In this document: positions 1 to 10,754 of the stretch, piece by piece
Layout: each line of letters starts with the position of its first letter
How positions within the stretch are numbered: position 1 is the first letter of the stretch
Assembly: GCA_036785705.1 (NCBI GenBank)
Contig: JAWUZG010000135.1
Location: 3,038,001-3,102,000, forward strand
Length of the DNA: 64,000 nt
Source: Acanthornis magna
Taxonomy: Eukaryota > Chordata > Aves > Passeriformes > Acanthizidae
Direction: 5' to 3'
Notes under the pieces: model-generated
The model's database searches: none
What the model was told of the DNA's origin: nothing
Seen by the model: the letters and a program-made list of their open reading frames with translations, nothing else
Translations under genes and position numbers: made by a program

Positions 1-3000
1 CAGGCACTTGCACATCACTCCAAGAATCATAGGAAAGCTATCGGGAAAGAAAGATTTCATGGAAAAGCCGCAGCAGGACAAGCTTCCTTGCTAAGCTTCA
101 CTCACTCACCAAAGAGATGTGATGGCACAGGCACTTGCACTTCACTCCAAGAATCATAGGAAAGCTATCGGGAAAGAAAGATTTCATAGCAAAGACACAG
201 CAGGACAAGCTTCCTTGCTAAGCTTCACTCTACTACTTATACCATGCTTAAAGCACAGCGAGGAAAAGCAACAAACAAAAATCCAGAGTCAATCAATCCA
301 AAATGAAATCAAACCCAAATTATCTCTGTCTGTCTGTCCGTGTTTCTGAGGCTGTGTCTCTAGAGAAAGGGTCAGGATAAGAAGAACATGGCTCAAAGGC
401 TCAAGAGCACTTCCCTTAAGAGCACTTCAGCTTGAGCAACATTTCACTTGATAACTCAAATTCAAATGAACAGCTTAGGGCAGGAACAGCAGTTAAGAGC
501 ATTTCAACTGAACTGGACTTCAACTACACAACGCTTCACTTAGAACTGAGCTGGAACCCAACACCTCAGCAAAGGATCCACACAGCCCTTACCATAGCAC
601 TGCAGGAACTTCGAGACCTAACTTAGGGACAAACCTAAAGCACTTCTGAATCCACCAGAGCAGCCCCTCTCCCACATTGCAGAGAGCGCATGCACACCTG
701 CACTCCCACAAGCACACAAAGAGGCTCTACGAGGCAAAATTCCCCTCCAAGCTACTGAAATACTCCTTTCACGTGCCTTGCCATCTTCTCAGCGGCCAAA
801 GCCTGAGGCCTCTGGGAGCGGCAGGATCGGGGGCCCAGGAGCCGTGCTCATTTGCGGATCCCCCGAGTGCAGCAAACGGGACAGCTGCCGGCTGGCAGAG
901 GCCCCACGCACAGGGACTTTGCTGCTCACCGCTGCTGCGGCCCAGCACAGCTGCCAGGGCCTCCTTTGGCACCCCTGCTTACAGGGCCCCAAGGCATGGC
1001 CTTTAGTCACAACAAGCATTCAGCCTGGCCCCACTTCTCATCGGCAGCTTTCCCTGAACACGGGACAACACCAATGTGATGCCATCCAGGCAAAAACAAA
1101 TTTCAAAGTCTGTTCAACAAGCAAAAAAAGCAGGAGCACCTTAGAACACAGCACTTCCTGGCAGCACACAGCGTTTCTCAGAAGCTCCACAGCACCTCAG
1201 CCCCGCTGCATTCGTCAAGGCCAAGGCCTCAGCAGCATTTCTCATATCATGCTGCAGCCTGAAAAAAGGGCAGGGGGGGATGCACCAGCACAAGCAGGGA
1301 CATCACACCTGCCCACAGGCTCCCCATGCTCACATCCCATGGCATCCCGGGGCTCTCTCAGCTTCCAAAGACCTCTGAGGTCACGGGCTCTCACAGTGCC
1401 TCCATGGGGACATCCCACGTGTCTCTAAGTGCTAAGGAGCTCTTTTGCAACTGCCACTCCCTGGCCTTCCAGGGGGACATGCCAGGGCTCTCTCTATCTT
1501 CCTAAACAACACACACGACCAGGGCAATGCCAGGACCTGCAGGGTAACATCCCGGCAATCTGCACGCTGCTAAGGAGCCATGCTGTCACAGCAACTCACA
1601 GGGCATGGCCTGTGACATTCCCTCTGTCTCCCTGCTGCTGCTGGACAGCTCTGATGTCACAGGCACTCACCTCTGGCCCCTGCAGCCATTCCAGGCCTTT
1701 CCATGCTGCCAAAGCGCTCTGATGTCACAGACACGCACTGTGGCTTCATGGCCACATGCCAAGGCTCTCCAGGCTGCAAAAGAGCCCTTTAGCCACAGGC
1801 ACTTACACAGGTGCCATGGGCACATCTTAGTGCTCCCTCTGCTCATAGGAACCCCGAGGTCACCAGATATCCTGGCGGCTCCGTGGCCACATCCCCAGGC
1901 TCTCCAGGCTGCTCAAGAGCTCTGATCTCACCTGCACTCACACAAGCTCCTCGGGGACATCTGTCGCTGCTGTGCTGGCAGATTCACACAAAGGCTCCCA
2001 GAGCAGCCTGGCCACTGAGTCACGAGGGCCAGAGAGCAGCCCTTGGCTTTCTCAACTCCTTCTCAGACACAGGAGCCTTGGCGGCGGCTGCATCCAATCC
2101 CAGCCTCACACTTAAAGCCAGTGCTTTAAGTAACTCTGTCCCGCAGCACTTACAAATGGCCCATCTGATCTATTCCCAGAAAAGCAGGTCTTCCCTAACA
2201 CAAATGATTCGACACAGACAACTCAATCCCAATTACTGACCACTCCATAGAAAAGCTAAACCTACTCCTGGGAGCCTACACAGAGTACAATGGAGTGCAC
2301 TCTATGAAAACAATAGGAAAGCAGTCATATCTTACAGCAAGCAAAAAAACCCAATTCCCAAGTAGAGCTCCATGTAACTCACCACACCAACACTCCTGGG
2401 CAGCTCTCTCTCCCTTCACCACCAACAGTGCCCTTGCTTGCTGTCCACTTCCCCAGCAGGAGCCCTCACACACTCCAAGGAGGAACACGCTAGAAAAACC
2501 TCCCCTAGGAAAGGGGACTGACTGCACATTGACACTCCCAAGGGACTGACTGTCAGGCAGACGCCTGCAACTCCCGGCAGCAGCTCAGCTGCCAAATCTT
2601 TGCCTCACTAGCAGCACCTTCATGCAGGCTTCCTTGCCAGAAGGACTTTCAGCAGAATTCAAGGCCAAAACAACACACGCTGGCCCTCTGAAAGACACCT
2701 GGAGACATTTGCAAATAGCACATGCTCCAAGTGCCTGCACCACGTTCCAAGGCAAAGCAGCCGGCCCAAAGCATCCTGCTACAACCTCCCAGGCGGCTCC
2801 CGACTGCTACAGAGCACTCAGCTCCAAAGCACTCCCAGGCCTTCCAGCCTCACAGCCCACAGGCCTACAGCCTTCTGCAGAGCCCTGAGCTCACCTGCAC
2901 TCACACACCTACCATGGGCACCTGCCACAGCTCTCCGGCCATGAGAGACAGACGTGTGCTCTCAGGCACTCACAGCCATTCCAAGCTGACATCCCAGGGC

Positions 3001-3572
3001 CCTTTGATCTCATCAGGCACCGCTGCTATGTCACAGGCACTCCCTGCGCTTCCACGGGGCCGTCCCAGGGCTCTCGAGGCTCCTCAAGAACACTGAGGGC
3101 ACACACAACCCCAGCGGCTCCATAGGGACATGCCACGACTCTCCCATTTGACAAACCTCTCTGCACACACATCACGGCCTTCAACAGGCTCTCAGGGCTG
3201 ACAGCCCACCAGTCTCACGCTGCTAAGGTGCCGCCAGCTCACAGGCACTCACAGGGCCTCCATGGGGACATCCCTGCACCCTTCCATCCTCCTCAAGAGC
3301 TGGCAAGTCCCTGACACTCACACTTGCCCCCTGGGCACACTCCAGCCATCTCCAGGCTGCCAAAGAGCCAGCAGGTCACATCTTGGCACAGGAACTCCCT
3401 GGGGACACGCCAGAGCTATCCAGCTTTCAAAAGAACACTGAGCTCACAGGCTGTCCCAGGACAGCCAAAGGCACACGCCAGGAGTCCACACGCTGCCCAG
3501 AAGCCCTGGTGTCACAGGCACGCACTCCCAGCACCTCGGTGCTGACATCCCAGGTGGCTCCACGCTGCTAAA
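1..3572. repeat. U1, type A macrosatellite unit, first 14 bp outside window
   Basis: Carries the 127-bp duplication (second copy 114-240). It has a private 5-bp deletion near 360 relative to the other copies, which read TCTCTAAAGAAGAGAAAGG there. It reads GTTTCTGAGG at about 340-350 where most copies read GTGTGTGAGG; only U9 shares this. CpG core 770-938 with TCTGGG allele. Minisatellite blocks about 1382-1997 and 2892-3572. At about 1624 it has CTGTC where most copies have CCGTC, one of the CpG-decay products. The inverted repeat at 2576-2593 is imperfect (AGCAGCTC version). Confidence 0.95.
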
Positions 3573-3826
3573 GAGATGTGATGGCACAGGCACTTTTACA
3601 TCACTCCAAGAATCATAGGAAAGCTATCGGGAAAGAAAGATTTCATGGAAAAGCCACAGCAAGACAAGCTTCCTTGCCAAGCTTCACTCACTCACCAAAG
3701 AGATGTGATGGCACAGGCACTTGCACTTCACTCCAAGAATCATAGGAAAGCTATCGGGAAAGAAAGATTTCATAGCAAAGACACAGCAGGACAAGCTTCC
3801 TTGCCAAGCTTCACTCTACTACTTAT
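3573..3826. repeat. 127-bp local tandem duplication at the head of type A units
   Basis: Two direct copies, 3573-3699 and 3700-3826, both starting GAGATGTGATGGCACAGGC. They differ at diagnostic sites: copy 1 has TTTTACATCAC, CATGGAAAAGCC and a right end CACTCACTCACCAAA; copy 2 has TTGCACTTCAC, CATAGCAAAGAC and runs on into CTCTACTAC. Equivalent pairs are at 1-113 (first copy truncated) and 114-240, 7164-7417, 10755-11008 and 21271-21524. Confidence 0.95.
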
Positions 3827-4360
3827 ACCATGCTTAAAGCACAGCGAGGAAAAGCAACAAACAAAAATCCAGAGTCAATCAATCCAAAATGAAATCAAAC
3901 CCAAATTATCTATGTCTGTCTGTCCGTGTGTGTGAGGCTGTGTCTCTAAAGAAGAGAAAGGGTCAGGATAAGAAGAACATGGCCCAAAGGCTCAAGAGCA
4001 CTTCCCTTAGGAGCACTTCAGCTTGAGCAACATTTCACTTGATAACTCAAATTCAAATCAACAACTTAGGGCAGGAACAGCAGTTCAGGGCATTTCAACT
4101 GAACTGGACTTCAACTACACAACGCTTCACTTAGAACTGAGCTGGAACCCAAGACCTCAGCAAAGGATCCACACAGCCCTTACCATAGCACTGCAGGAAC
4201 TTCGAGACCTAACTTAGGGACAAACCTAAAGCACTTCTGAATCCACCAGAGCAGCCCCTCTCCCACATTGCAGAGAGCGCATGCACACCTGCACTCCCAC
4301 AAGCACACAAAGAGGCTCTACGAGGCAAAATTCCCCTCCAAGCTACTGAAATACTCCTTT

Positions 4361-4529
4361 CACGTGCCTTGCCATCTTCTCAGCGGCCAAAGCCTGAGGC
4401 CTCTGGGAGCGGCAGGATCGGGGGCCCAGGAGCCGTGCTCATTTGCGGATCCCCCGAGTGCAGCAAACGGGACAGCTGCCGGCTGGCAGAGGCCCCACGC
4501 ACAGGGACTTTGCTGCTCACCGCTGCTGC
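4361..4529. promoter_or_regulatory. CpG-dense core of the U unit (representative copy)
   Basis: About 12 CpGs in about 170 bp, clearly denser than the rest of the unit. It begins with the E-box-like palindrome CACGTG. It lies between an AT-richer segment and the first minisatellite block and is present once in each of the 15 U copies; it is absent from all nine S copies. Length and spacing hold in every copy except a one-base deletion in U14. A promoter or methylation-sensitive platform is plausible by analogy with other macrosatellites, but there is no TATA box, initiator or transcript evidence in the sequence. Treat the function as inferred. Confidence 0.4.
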
Positions 4530-4972
4530 GGCCCAGCACAGCTGCCAGGGCCTCCTTTGGCACCCCTGCTTACAGGGCCCCAAGGCATGGCCTTTAGTCA
4601 CAACAAGCCTTCAGCCTGGCCCCACTTCTCATCGGCAGCTTTCCCTGAACACGGGACAACACCAATGTGATGCCATCCAGGCAAAAACAAATTTCAAAGT
4701 CTGTTCAACAAGCAAAAAAAGCAGGAGCACCTTAGAACACAGCACTTCCTGGCAGCACACAGCGTTTCTCAGAAGCTCCACAGCACCTCAGCCCCGCTGC
4801 ATTCGTCAAGGCCAAGGCCTCAGCAGCATTTCTCATATCATGCTGCAGCCTGAAAAAAGGGCAGGGGGGGATGCACCAGCACAAGCAGGGACATCACACC
4901 TGCCCACAGGCTCCCCATGCTCACATCCCATGGCATCCCGGGGCTCTCTCAGCTTCCAAAGACCTCTGAGGT

Positions 4973-5588
4973 CACGGGCTCTCACAGTGCCTCCATGGGG
5001 ACATCCCACGTGTCTCTAAGTGCTAAGGAGCTCTTTTGCAACTGCCACTCCCTGGCCTTCCAGGGGGACATGCCACGGCTCTCTCTATCTTCCTAAACAA
5101 CACACACGACCAGGGCAATGCCAGGACCTGCAGGGTAACATCCCGGCAATCTGCACGCTGCTAAGGAGCCATGCTGTCACAGCAACTCACAGGGCATGGC
5201 CTGTGACATTCCCTCCGTCTCCCTGCTGCTGCTGGACAGCTCTGATGTCACAGGCACTCACCTCTGGCCCCTGCAGCCATTCCAGGCCTTTCCATGCTGC
5301 CAAAGCGCTCTGATGTCACAGACACGCACTGTGGCTTCATGGCCACATGCCAAGGCTCTCCAGGCTGCAAAAGAGCCCTTTAGCCACAGGCACTTACACA
5401 GGTGCCATGGGCACATCTTAGTGCTCCCTCTGCTCACAGGAACCCCGAGGTCACCAGATATCCTGGCGGCTCCGTGGCCACATCCCCAGGCTCTCCAGGC
5501 TGCTCAAGAGCTCTGATCTCACCTGCACTCACACAAGCTCCTCGGGGACATCTGTCGCTGCTGTGCTGGCAGATTCACACAAAGGCTC
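4973..5588. repeat. First ~68-bp degenerate minisatellite block (representative, U2)
   Basis: About nine decayed monomers. In the equivalent block of U1 the GTCAC-type anchor recurs at 1587, 1658, 1726, 1794, 1861 and 1929, spacings of 71, 68, 68, 67 and 68 bp. Consensus landmarks in order: CCATGGGGACAT, CCAGGGCTCTCCAGGCTGC, TAAAGAGCTCTGATG, TCACAGGCACTCAC. Equivalent blocks occur in every U at the same offset. S retains only about one or two monomers. Confidence 0.85.
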
Positions 5589-5700
5589 CCAGAGCAGCCT
5601 GGCCACTGAGTCACGAGGGCCAGAGAGCAGCCCTTGGCTTTCTCAACTCCTTCTCAGACACAGGAGCCTTGGCGGCGGCTGCATCCAATCCCAGCCTCAC

Positions 5701-5722
5701 ACTTAAAGCCAGTGCTTTAAGT
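5701..5722. repeat. Perfect 9-bp inverted repeat with 4-nt spacer
   Basis: Arms ACTTAAAGC and GCTTTAAGT around CAGT. The repeat is perfect in U1-U7 and U14 (for example 2110-2131 in U1). In U8-U13 and U15 the right arm is GCTTTAGGT, which would still allow a U-G wobble in a plus-strand transcript. It is too short to call an RNA gene. Confidence 0.6.
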
Positions 5723-6166
5723 AACTCTGTCCCGCAGCACTTACAAATGGCCCATCTGATCTATTCCCAGAAAAGCAGGTCTTCCCTAACACAAATGATT
5801 CGACACAGACAACTCAATCCCAATTACTGACCACTCCATAGAAAAGCTAAACCTACTCCTGGGAGCCTACACAGAGTACAATGGAGTGCACTCTATGAAA
5901 ACAATAGGAAAGCAGTCATATCTTACAGCAAGCAAAAAAACCCAATTCCCAAGTAGAGCTCCATGTAACTCACCACACCAACACTCCTGGGCAGCTCTCT
6001 CTCCCTTCACCACCAACAGTGCCCTTGCTTGCTGTCCACTTCCCCAGCAGGAGCCCTCACACACTCCAAGGAGGAACACGCTAGAAAAACCTCCCCTAGG
6101 AAAGGGGACTGACTGCACATTGACACTCCCAAGGGACTGACTGTCAGGCAGACGCCTGCAACTCCC

Positions 6167-6184
6167 GGCAGCTGCTCAGCTGCC
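6167..6184. repeat. Short palindrome GGCAGCTG-CT-CAGCTGCC
   Basis: An 8-bp perfect inverted repeat with a 2-nt spacer in most U copies. U1 (2576-2593) and U5 have GGCAGCAGCTCAGCTGCC and U6 has GGCAGCAACTCAGCTGCC, each breaking the symmetry at the same two bases. It lies directly right of a smaller inverted repeat, CAGGC-AGAC-GCCTG. Confidence 0.55.
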
Positions 6185-6482
6185 AAATCTTTGCCTCACT
6201 AGCAGCACCTTCATGCAGGCTTCCTTGCCAGAAGGACTTTCAGCAGAATTCAAGGCCAAAACAACACACGCTGGCCCTCTGAAAGACACCTGGAGACATT
6301 TGCAAATAGCACATGCTCCAAGTGCCTGCACCACGTTCCAAGGCAAAGCAGCCGGCCCAAAGCATCCTGCTACAACCTCCCAGGCGGCTCCCGACTGCTA
6401 CAGAGCACTCAGCTCCAAAGCACTCCCAGGCCTTCCAGCCTCACAGCCCACAGGCCTACAGCCTTCTGCAGAGCCCTGAGCT

Positions 6483-7163
6483 CACCTGCACTCACACACC
6501 TACCATGGGCACCTGCCACAGCTCTCCGGCCATGAGAGACAGACGTGTGCTCTCAGGCACTCACAGCCATTCCAAGCTGACATCCCAGGGCCCTTTGATC
6601 TCATCAGGCACCGCTGCTATGTCACAGGCACTCCCTGCGCTTCCACGGGGCCGTCCCAGGGCTCTCGAGGCTCCTCAAGAACACTGAGGGCACACACAAC
6701 CCCAGCGGCTCCATAGGGACATGCCACGACTCTCCCATTTGACAAACCTCTCTGCACACACATCACGGCCTTCAACAGGCTCTCAGGGCTGACAGCCCAC
6801 CAGTCTCACGCTGCTAAGGTGCCGCCAGCTCACAGGCACTCACAGGGCCTCCATGGGGACATCCCTGCACCCTTCCATCCTCCTCAAGAGCTGGCAAGTC
6901 CCTGACACTCACACTTGCCCCCTGGGCACACTCCAGCCATCTCCAGGCTGCCAAAGAGCCAGCAGGTCACATCTTGGCACAGGAACTCCCTGGGGACACG
7001 CCAGAGCTATCCAGCTTTCAAAAGAACACTGAGCTCACAGGCTGTCCCAGGACAGCCAAAGGCACACGCCAGGAGTCCGCACGCTGCCCAGAAGCCCTGG
7101 TGTCACAGGCACGCACTCCCAGCACCTCGGTGCTGACATCGCAGGTGGCTCCACGCTGCTAAA
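6483..7163. repeat. Second ~68-bp degenerate minisatellite block (representative, U2)
   Basis: About ten monomers of the same family as the first block, running to the unit end. In U1 the anchor falls near 2892, 2963, 3032, 3101, 3170, 3240, 3309, 3377, 3445, 3513 and 3585. The last anchor lies in the head of the next unit, so the unit head itself starts as a minisatellite monomer. The last 335 bp of this block are also the tail of every S unit. Confidence 0.85.
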
Positions 7164-10100
7164 GAGATGTGATGGCACAGGCACTTTTACATCACTCCAA
7201 GAATCATAGGAAAGCTATCGGGAAAGAAAGATTTCATGGAAAAGCCACAGCAAGAAAAGCTTCCTTGCCAAGCTTCACTCACTCACCAAAGAGATGTGAT
7301 GGCACAGGCACTTGCACTTCACTCCAAGAATCATAGGAAAGCTATCGGGAAAGAAAGATTTCATAGCAAAGACACAGCAGGACAAGCTTCCTTGCCAAGC
7401 TTCACTCTACTACTTATACCATGCTTAAAGCACAGCGAGGAAAAGCAACAAACAAAAATCCAGAGTCAATCAATCCAAAATGAAATCAAACCCAAATTAT
7501 CTATGTCTGTCTGTCCGTGTGTGTGAGGCTGTGTCTCTAAAGAAGAGAAAGGGTCAGGATAAGAAGAACATGGCCCAAAGGCTCAAGAGCACTTCCCTTA
7601 GGAGCACTTCAGCTTGAGCAACATTTCACTTGATAACTCAAATTCAAATCAACAACTTAGGGCAGGAACAGCAGTTCAGGGCATTTCAACTGAACTGGAC
7701 TTCAACTACACAACGCTTCACTTAGAACTGAGCTGGAACCCAACACCTCAGCAAAGGATCCACACAGCCCTTACCATAGCACTGCAGGAACTTCGAGACC
7801 TAACTTAGGGACAAACCTAAAGCACTTCTGAATCCACCAGAGCAGCCCCTCTCCCACATTGCAGAGAGCGCATGCACACCTGCACTCCCACAAGCACACA
7901 AAGAGGCTCTACGAGGCAAAATTCCCCTCCAAGCTACTGAAATACTCCTTTCACGTGCCTTGCCATCTTCTCAGCGGCCAAAGCCTGAGGCCTCGGGGAG
8001 CGGCAGGATCGGGGGCCCAGGAGCCGTGCTCATTTGCGGATCCCCCGAGTGCAGCAAACGGGACAGCTGCCGGCTGGCAGAGGCCCCACGCACAGGGACT
8101 TTGCTGCTCACCGCTGCTGCGGCCCAGCACAGCTGCCAGGGCCTCCTTTGGCACCCCTGCTTACAGGGCCCCAAGGCATGGCCTTTAGTCACAACAAGCC
8201 TTCAGTATGGCCCCACTTCTCATCGGCAGCTTTCCCTGAACACGGGACAACACCAATGTGATGCCATCCAGGCAAAAACAAATTTCAAAGTCTGTTCAAC
8301 AAGCAAAAAAAGCAGGAGCACCTTAGAACACAGCACTTCCTGGCAGCACACAGCGTTTCTCAGAAGCTCCACAGCACCTCAGCCCCGCTGCATTCGTCAA
8401 GGCCAAGGCCTCAGCAGCATTTCTCATATCATGCTGCAGCCTGAAAAAAGGGCAGGGGGGGATGCACCAGCACAAGCAGGGACATCACACCTGCCCACAG
8501 GCTCCCCATGCTCACATCCCATGGCATCCCGGGGCTCTCTCAGCTTCCAAAGACCTCTGAGGTCACGGGCTCTCACAGTGCCTCCATGGGGACATCCCAC
8601 GTGTCTCTAAGTGCTAAGGAGCTCTTTTGCAACTGCCACTCCCTGGCCTTCCAGGGGGACATGCCAGGGCTCTCTCTATCTTCCTAAACAACACACACGA
8701 CCAGGGCAATGCCAGGACCTGCAGGGTAACATCCCGGCAATCTGCACACTGCTAAGGAGCCATGCTGTCACAGCAACTCACAGGGCATGGCCTGTGACAT
8801 TCCCTCCGTCTCCCTGCTGCTGCTGGACAGCTCTGATGTCACAGGCACTCACCTCTGGCCCCTGCAGCCATTCCAGGCCTTTCCATGCTGCCAAAGCGCT
8901 CTGATGTCACAGACACGCACTGTGGCTTCATGGCCACATGCCAAGGCTCTCCAGGCTGCAAAAGAGCCCTTTAGCCACAGGCACTTACACAGGTGCCATG
9001 GGCACATCTTAGTGCTCCCTCTGCTCATAGGAACCCCGAGGTCACCAGATATCCTGGCGGCTCCGTGGCCACATCCCCAGGCTCTCCAGGCTGCTCAAGA
9101 GCTCTGATCTCACCTGCACTCACACAAGCTCCTCGGGGACATCTGTCGCTGCTGTGCTGGCAGATTCACACAAAGGCTCCCAGAGCAGCCTGGCCACTGA
9201 GTCACGAGGGCCAGAGAGCAGCCCTTGGCTTTCTCAACTCCTTCTCAGACACAGGAGCCTTGGCGGCGGCTGCATCCAATCCCAGCCTCACACTTAAAGC
9301 CAGTGCTTTAAGTAACTCTGTCCCGCAGCACTTACAAATGGCCCATCTGATCTATTCCCAGAAAAGCAGGTCTTCCCTAACACAAATGATTCGACACAGA
9401 CAACTCAATCCCAATTACTGACCACTCCATAGAAAAGCTAAACCTACTCCTGGGAGCCTACACAGAGTACAATGGAGTGCACTCTATGAAAACAATAGGA
9501 AAGCAGTCATATCTTACAGCAAGCAAAAAAACCCAATTCCCAAGTAGAGCTCCATGTAACTCACCACACCAACACTCCTGGGCAGCTCTCTCTCCCTTCA
9601 CCACCAACAGTGCCCTTGCTTGCTGTCCACTTCCCCAGCAGGAGCCCTCACACACTCCAAGGAGGAACACGCTAGAAAAACCTCCCCTAGGAAAGGGGAC
9701 TGACTGCACATTGACACTCCCAAGGGACTGACTGTCAGGCAGACGCCTGCAACTCCCGGCAGCTGCTCAGCTGCCAAATCTTTGCCTCACTAGCAGCACC
9801 TTCATGCAGGCTTCCTTGCCAGAAGGACTTTCAGCAGAATTCAAGGCCAAAACAACACACGCTGGCCCTCTGAAAGACACCTGGAGACATTTGCAAATAG
9901 CACATGCTCCAAGTGCCTGCACCACGTTCCAAGGCAAAGCAGCCGGCCCAAAGCATCCTGCTACAACCTCCCAGGCGGCTCCCGACTGCTACAGAGCACT
10001 CAGCTCCAAAGCACTCCCAGGCCTTCCAGCCTCACAGCCCACAGGCCTACAGCCTTCTGCAGAGCCCTGAGCTCACCTGCACTCACACACCTACCATGGG

Positions 10101-10754
10101 CACCTGCCACAGCTCTCCGGCCATGAGAGACAGACGTGTGCTCTCAGGCACTCACAGCCATTCCAAGCTGACATCCCAGGGCCCTTGGATCTCATCAGGC
10201 ACCGCTGCTATGTCACAGGCACTCCCTGCGCTTCCACGGGGCCGTCCCAGGGCTCTCGAGGCTCCTCAAGAACACTGAGGGCACACACAACCCCAGCGGC
10301 TCCATAGGGACATGCCACGACTCTCCCATTTGACAAACCTCTCTGCACACACATCACAGCCTTCAACAGGCTCTCAGGGCTGACAGCCCACGAGTCTCAC
10401 GCTGCTAAGGTGCCGCCAGCTCACAGGCACTCACAGGGCCTCCATGGGGACATCCCTGCACCCTTCCATCCTCCTCAAGAGCTGGCAAGTCCCTGACACT
10501 CACACTTGCCCCCTGGGTACACTCCAGCCATCTCCAGGCTGCCAAAGAGCCAGCAGGTCACATCTTGGCACAGGAACTCCCTGGGGACACGCCAGAGCTA
10601 TCCAGCTTTCAAAAGAACACTGAGCTCACAGGCTGTCCCAGGACAGCCATAGGCACACGCCACGACTCCACACGCTGCCCAGAAGCCCTGGTGTCACAGG
10701 CACTCACTCCCAGCACCTCGGTGCTGACATCCCAGGTGGCTCCACGCTGCTAAA
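7164..10754. repeat. U3, type A macrosatellite unit, 3591 bp
   Basis: Same layout as U2. CpG core 7952-8120 with the TCGGGG allele, shared only with U7. Just right of the core it reads CTTCAGTATGG (about 8200), where U1, U2, U4, U6, U7 and U14 have CTTCAGCCTGG. At about 8747 it reads CTGCACACT, where most copies have CTGCACGCT; U8 shares this. Confidence 0.95.

Larger units (their letters stand above)
5589..6482. repeat. Middle segment of U without minisatellite (representative, U2)
   Basis: About 0.9 kb between the two 68-bp blocks, present in every U and absent from S. It contains a TGAGTCA (AP-1-like) near 5607, the 9-bp stem inverted repeat at 5701-5722, a short A run near 5933, the palindrome at 6167-6184 and the self-complementary ATTTGCAAAT at 6298-6307. 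I recognise no transposon, gene or RNA in it. Open frames on both strands are short and overlap each other. Confidence 0.6.
3573..7163. repeat. U2, type A macrosatellite unit, 3591 bp (reference copy)
   Basis: First complete unit, used as the reference for sub-features. Head with 127-bp duplication 3573-3826; TGTC/TG stretch about 3911-3933; AT-richer segment about 3940-4350; CpG core 4361-4529; first 68-bp block 4973-5588; middle segment 5589-6482; second 68-bp block 6483-7163. It reads CACCCTTCCATCC about 320 bp before the unit end. U4 and later copies lack one T there, which accounts for the 3590-bp length of U4 and U7. Confidence 0.96.

Noticed and set aside
311..350. Short TGTC/TG stretch in U as a hypervariable microsatellite
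   Set aside because: It is only a few repeats long and almost constant in length across copies; just a few substitutions are seen.
600..640. Telomere-like motif near CTAACTTAGGG
   Set aside because: It occurs as a single TTAGGG, not in tandem, at one place per U.
778..1428. 216-aa open frame in each U as a tandem gene family
   Set aside because: No recognisable domain, overlapping open frames in other phases of the same GC-rich stretch, replacement-type variation between copies, and a frameshift in U14. Repetition of the frame only reflects repetition of the DNA.
2276..2527. 83-aa minus-strand open frame with hydrophobic segments
   Set aside because: It overlaps an 84-aa plus-strand frame, has no family resemblance I can name, and its copies are conserved no better than flanking non-coding bases.
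3540..3570. CTCF site at CATCCCAGGTGGCTCC near the unit end
   Set aside because: Only the AGGTGGC half fits the CTCF core; the CCA part is missing, and S tails read AGGCGGC. A motif scan would be needed before claiming it.
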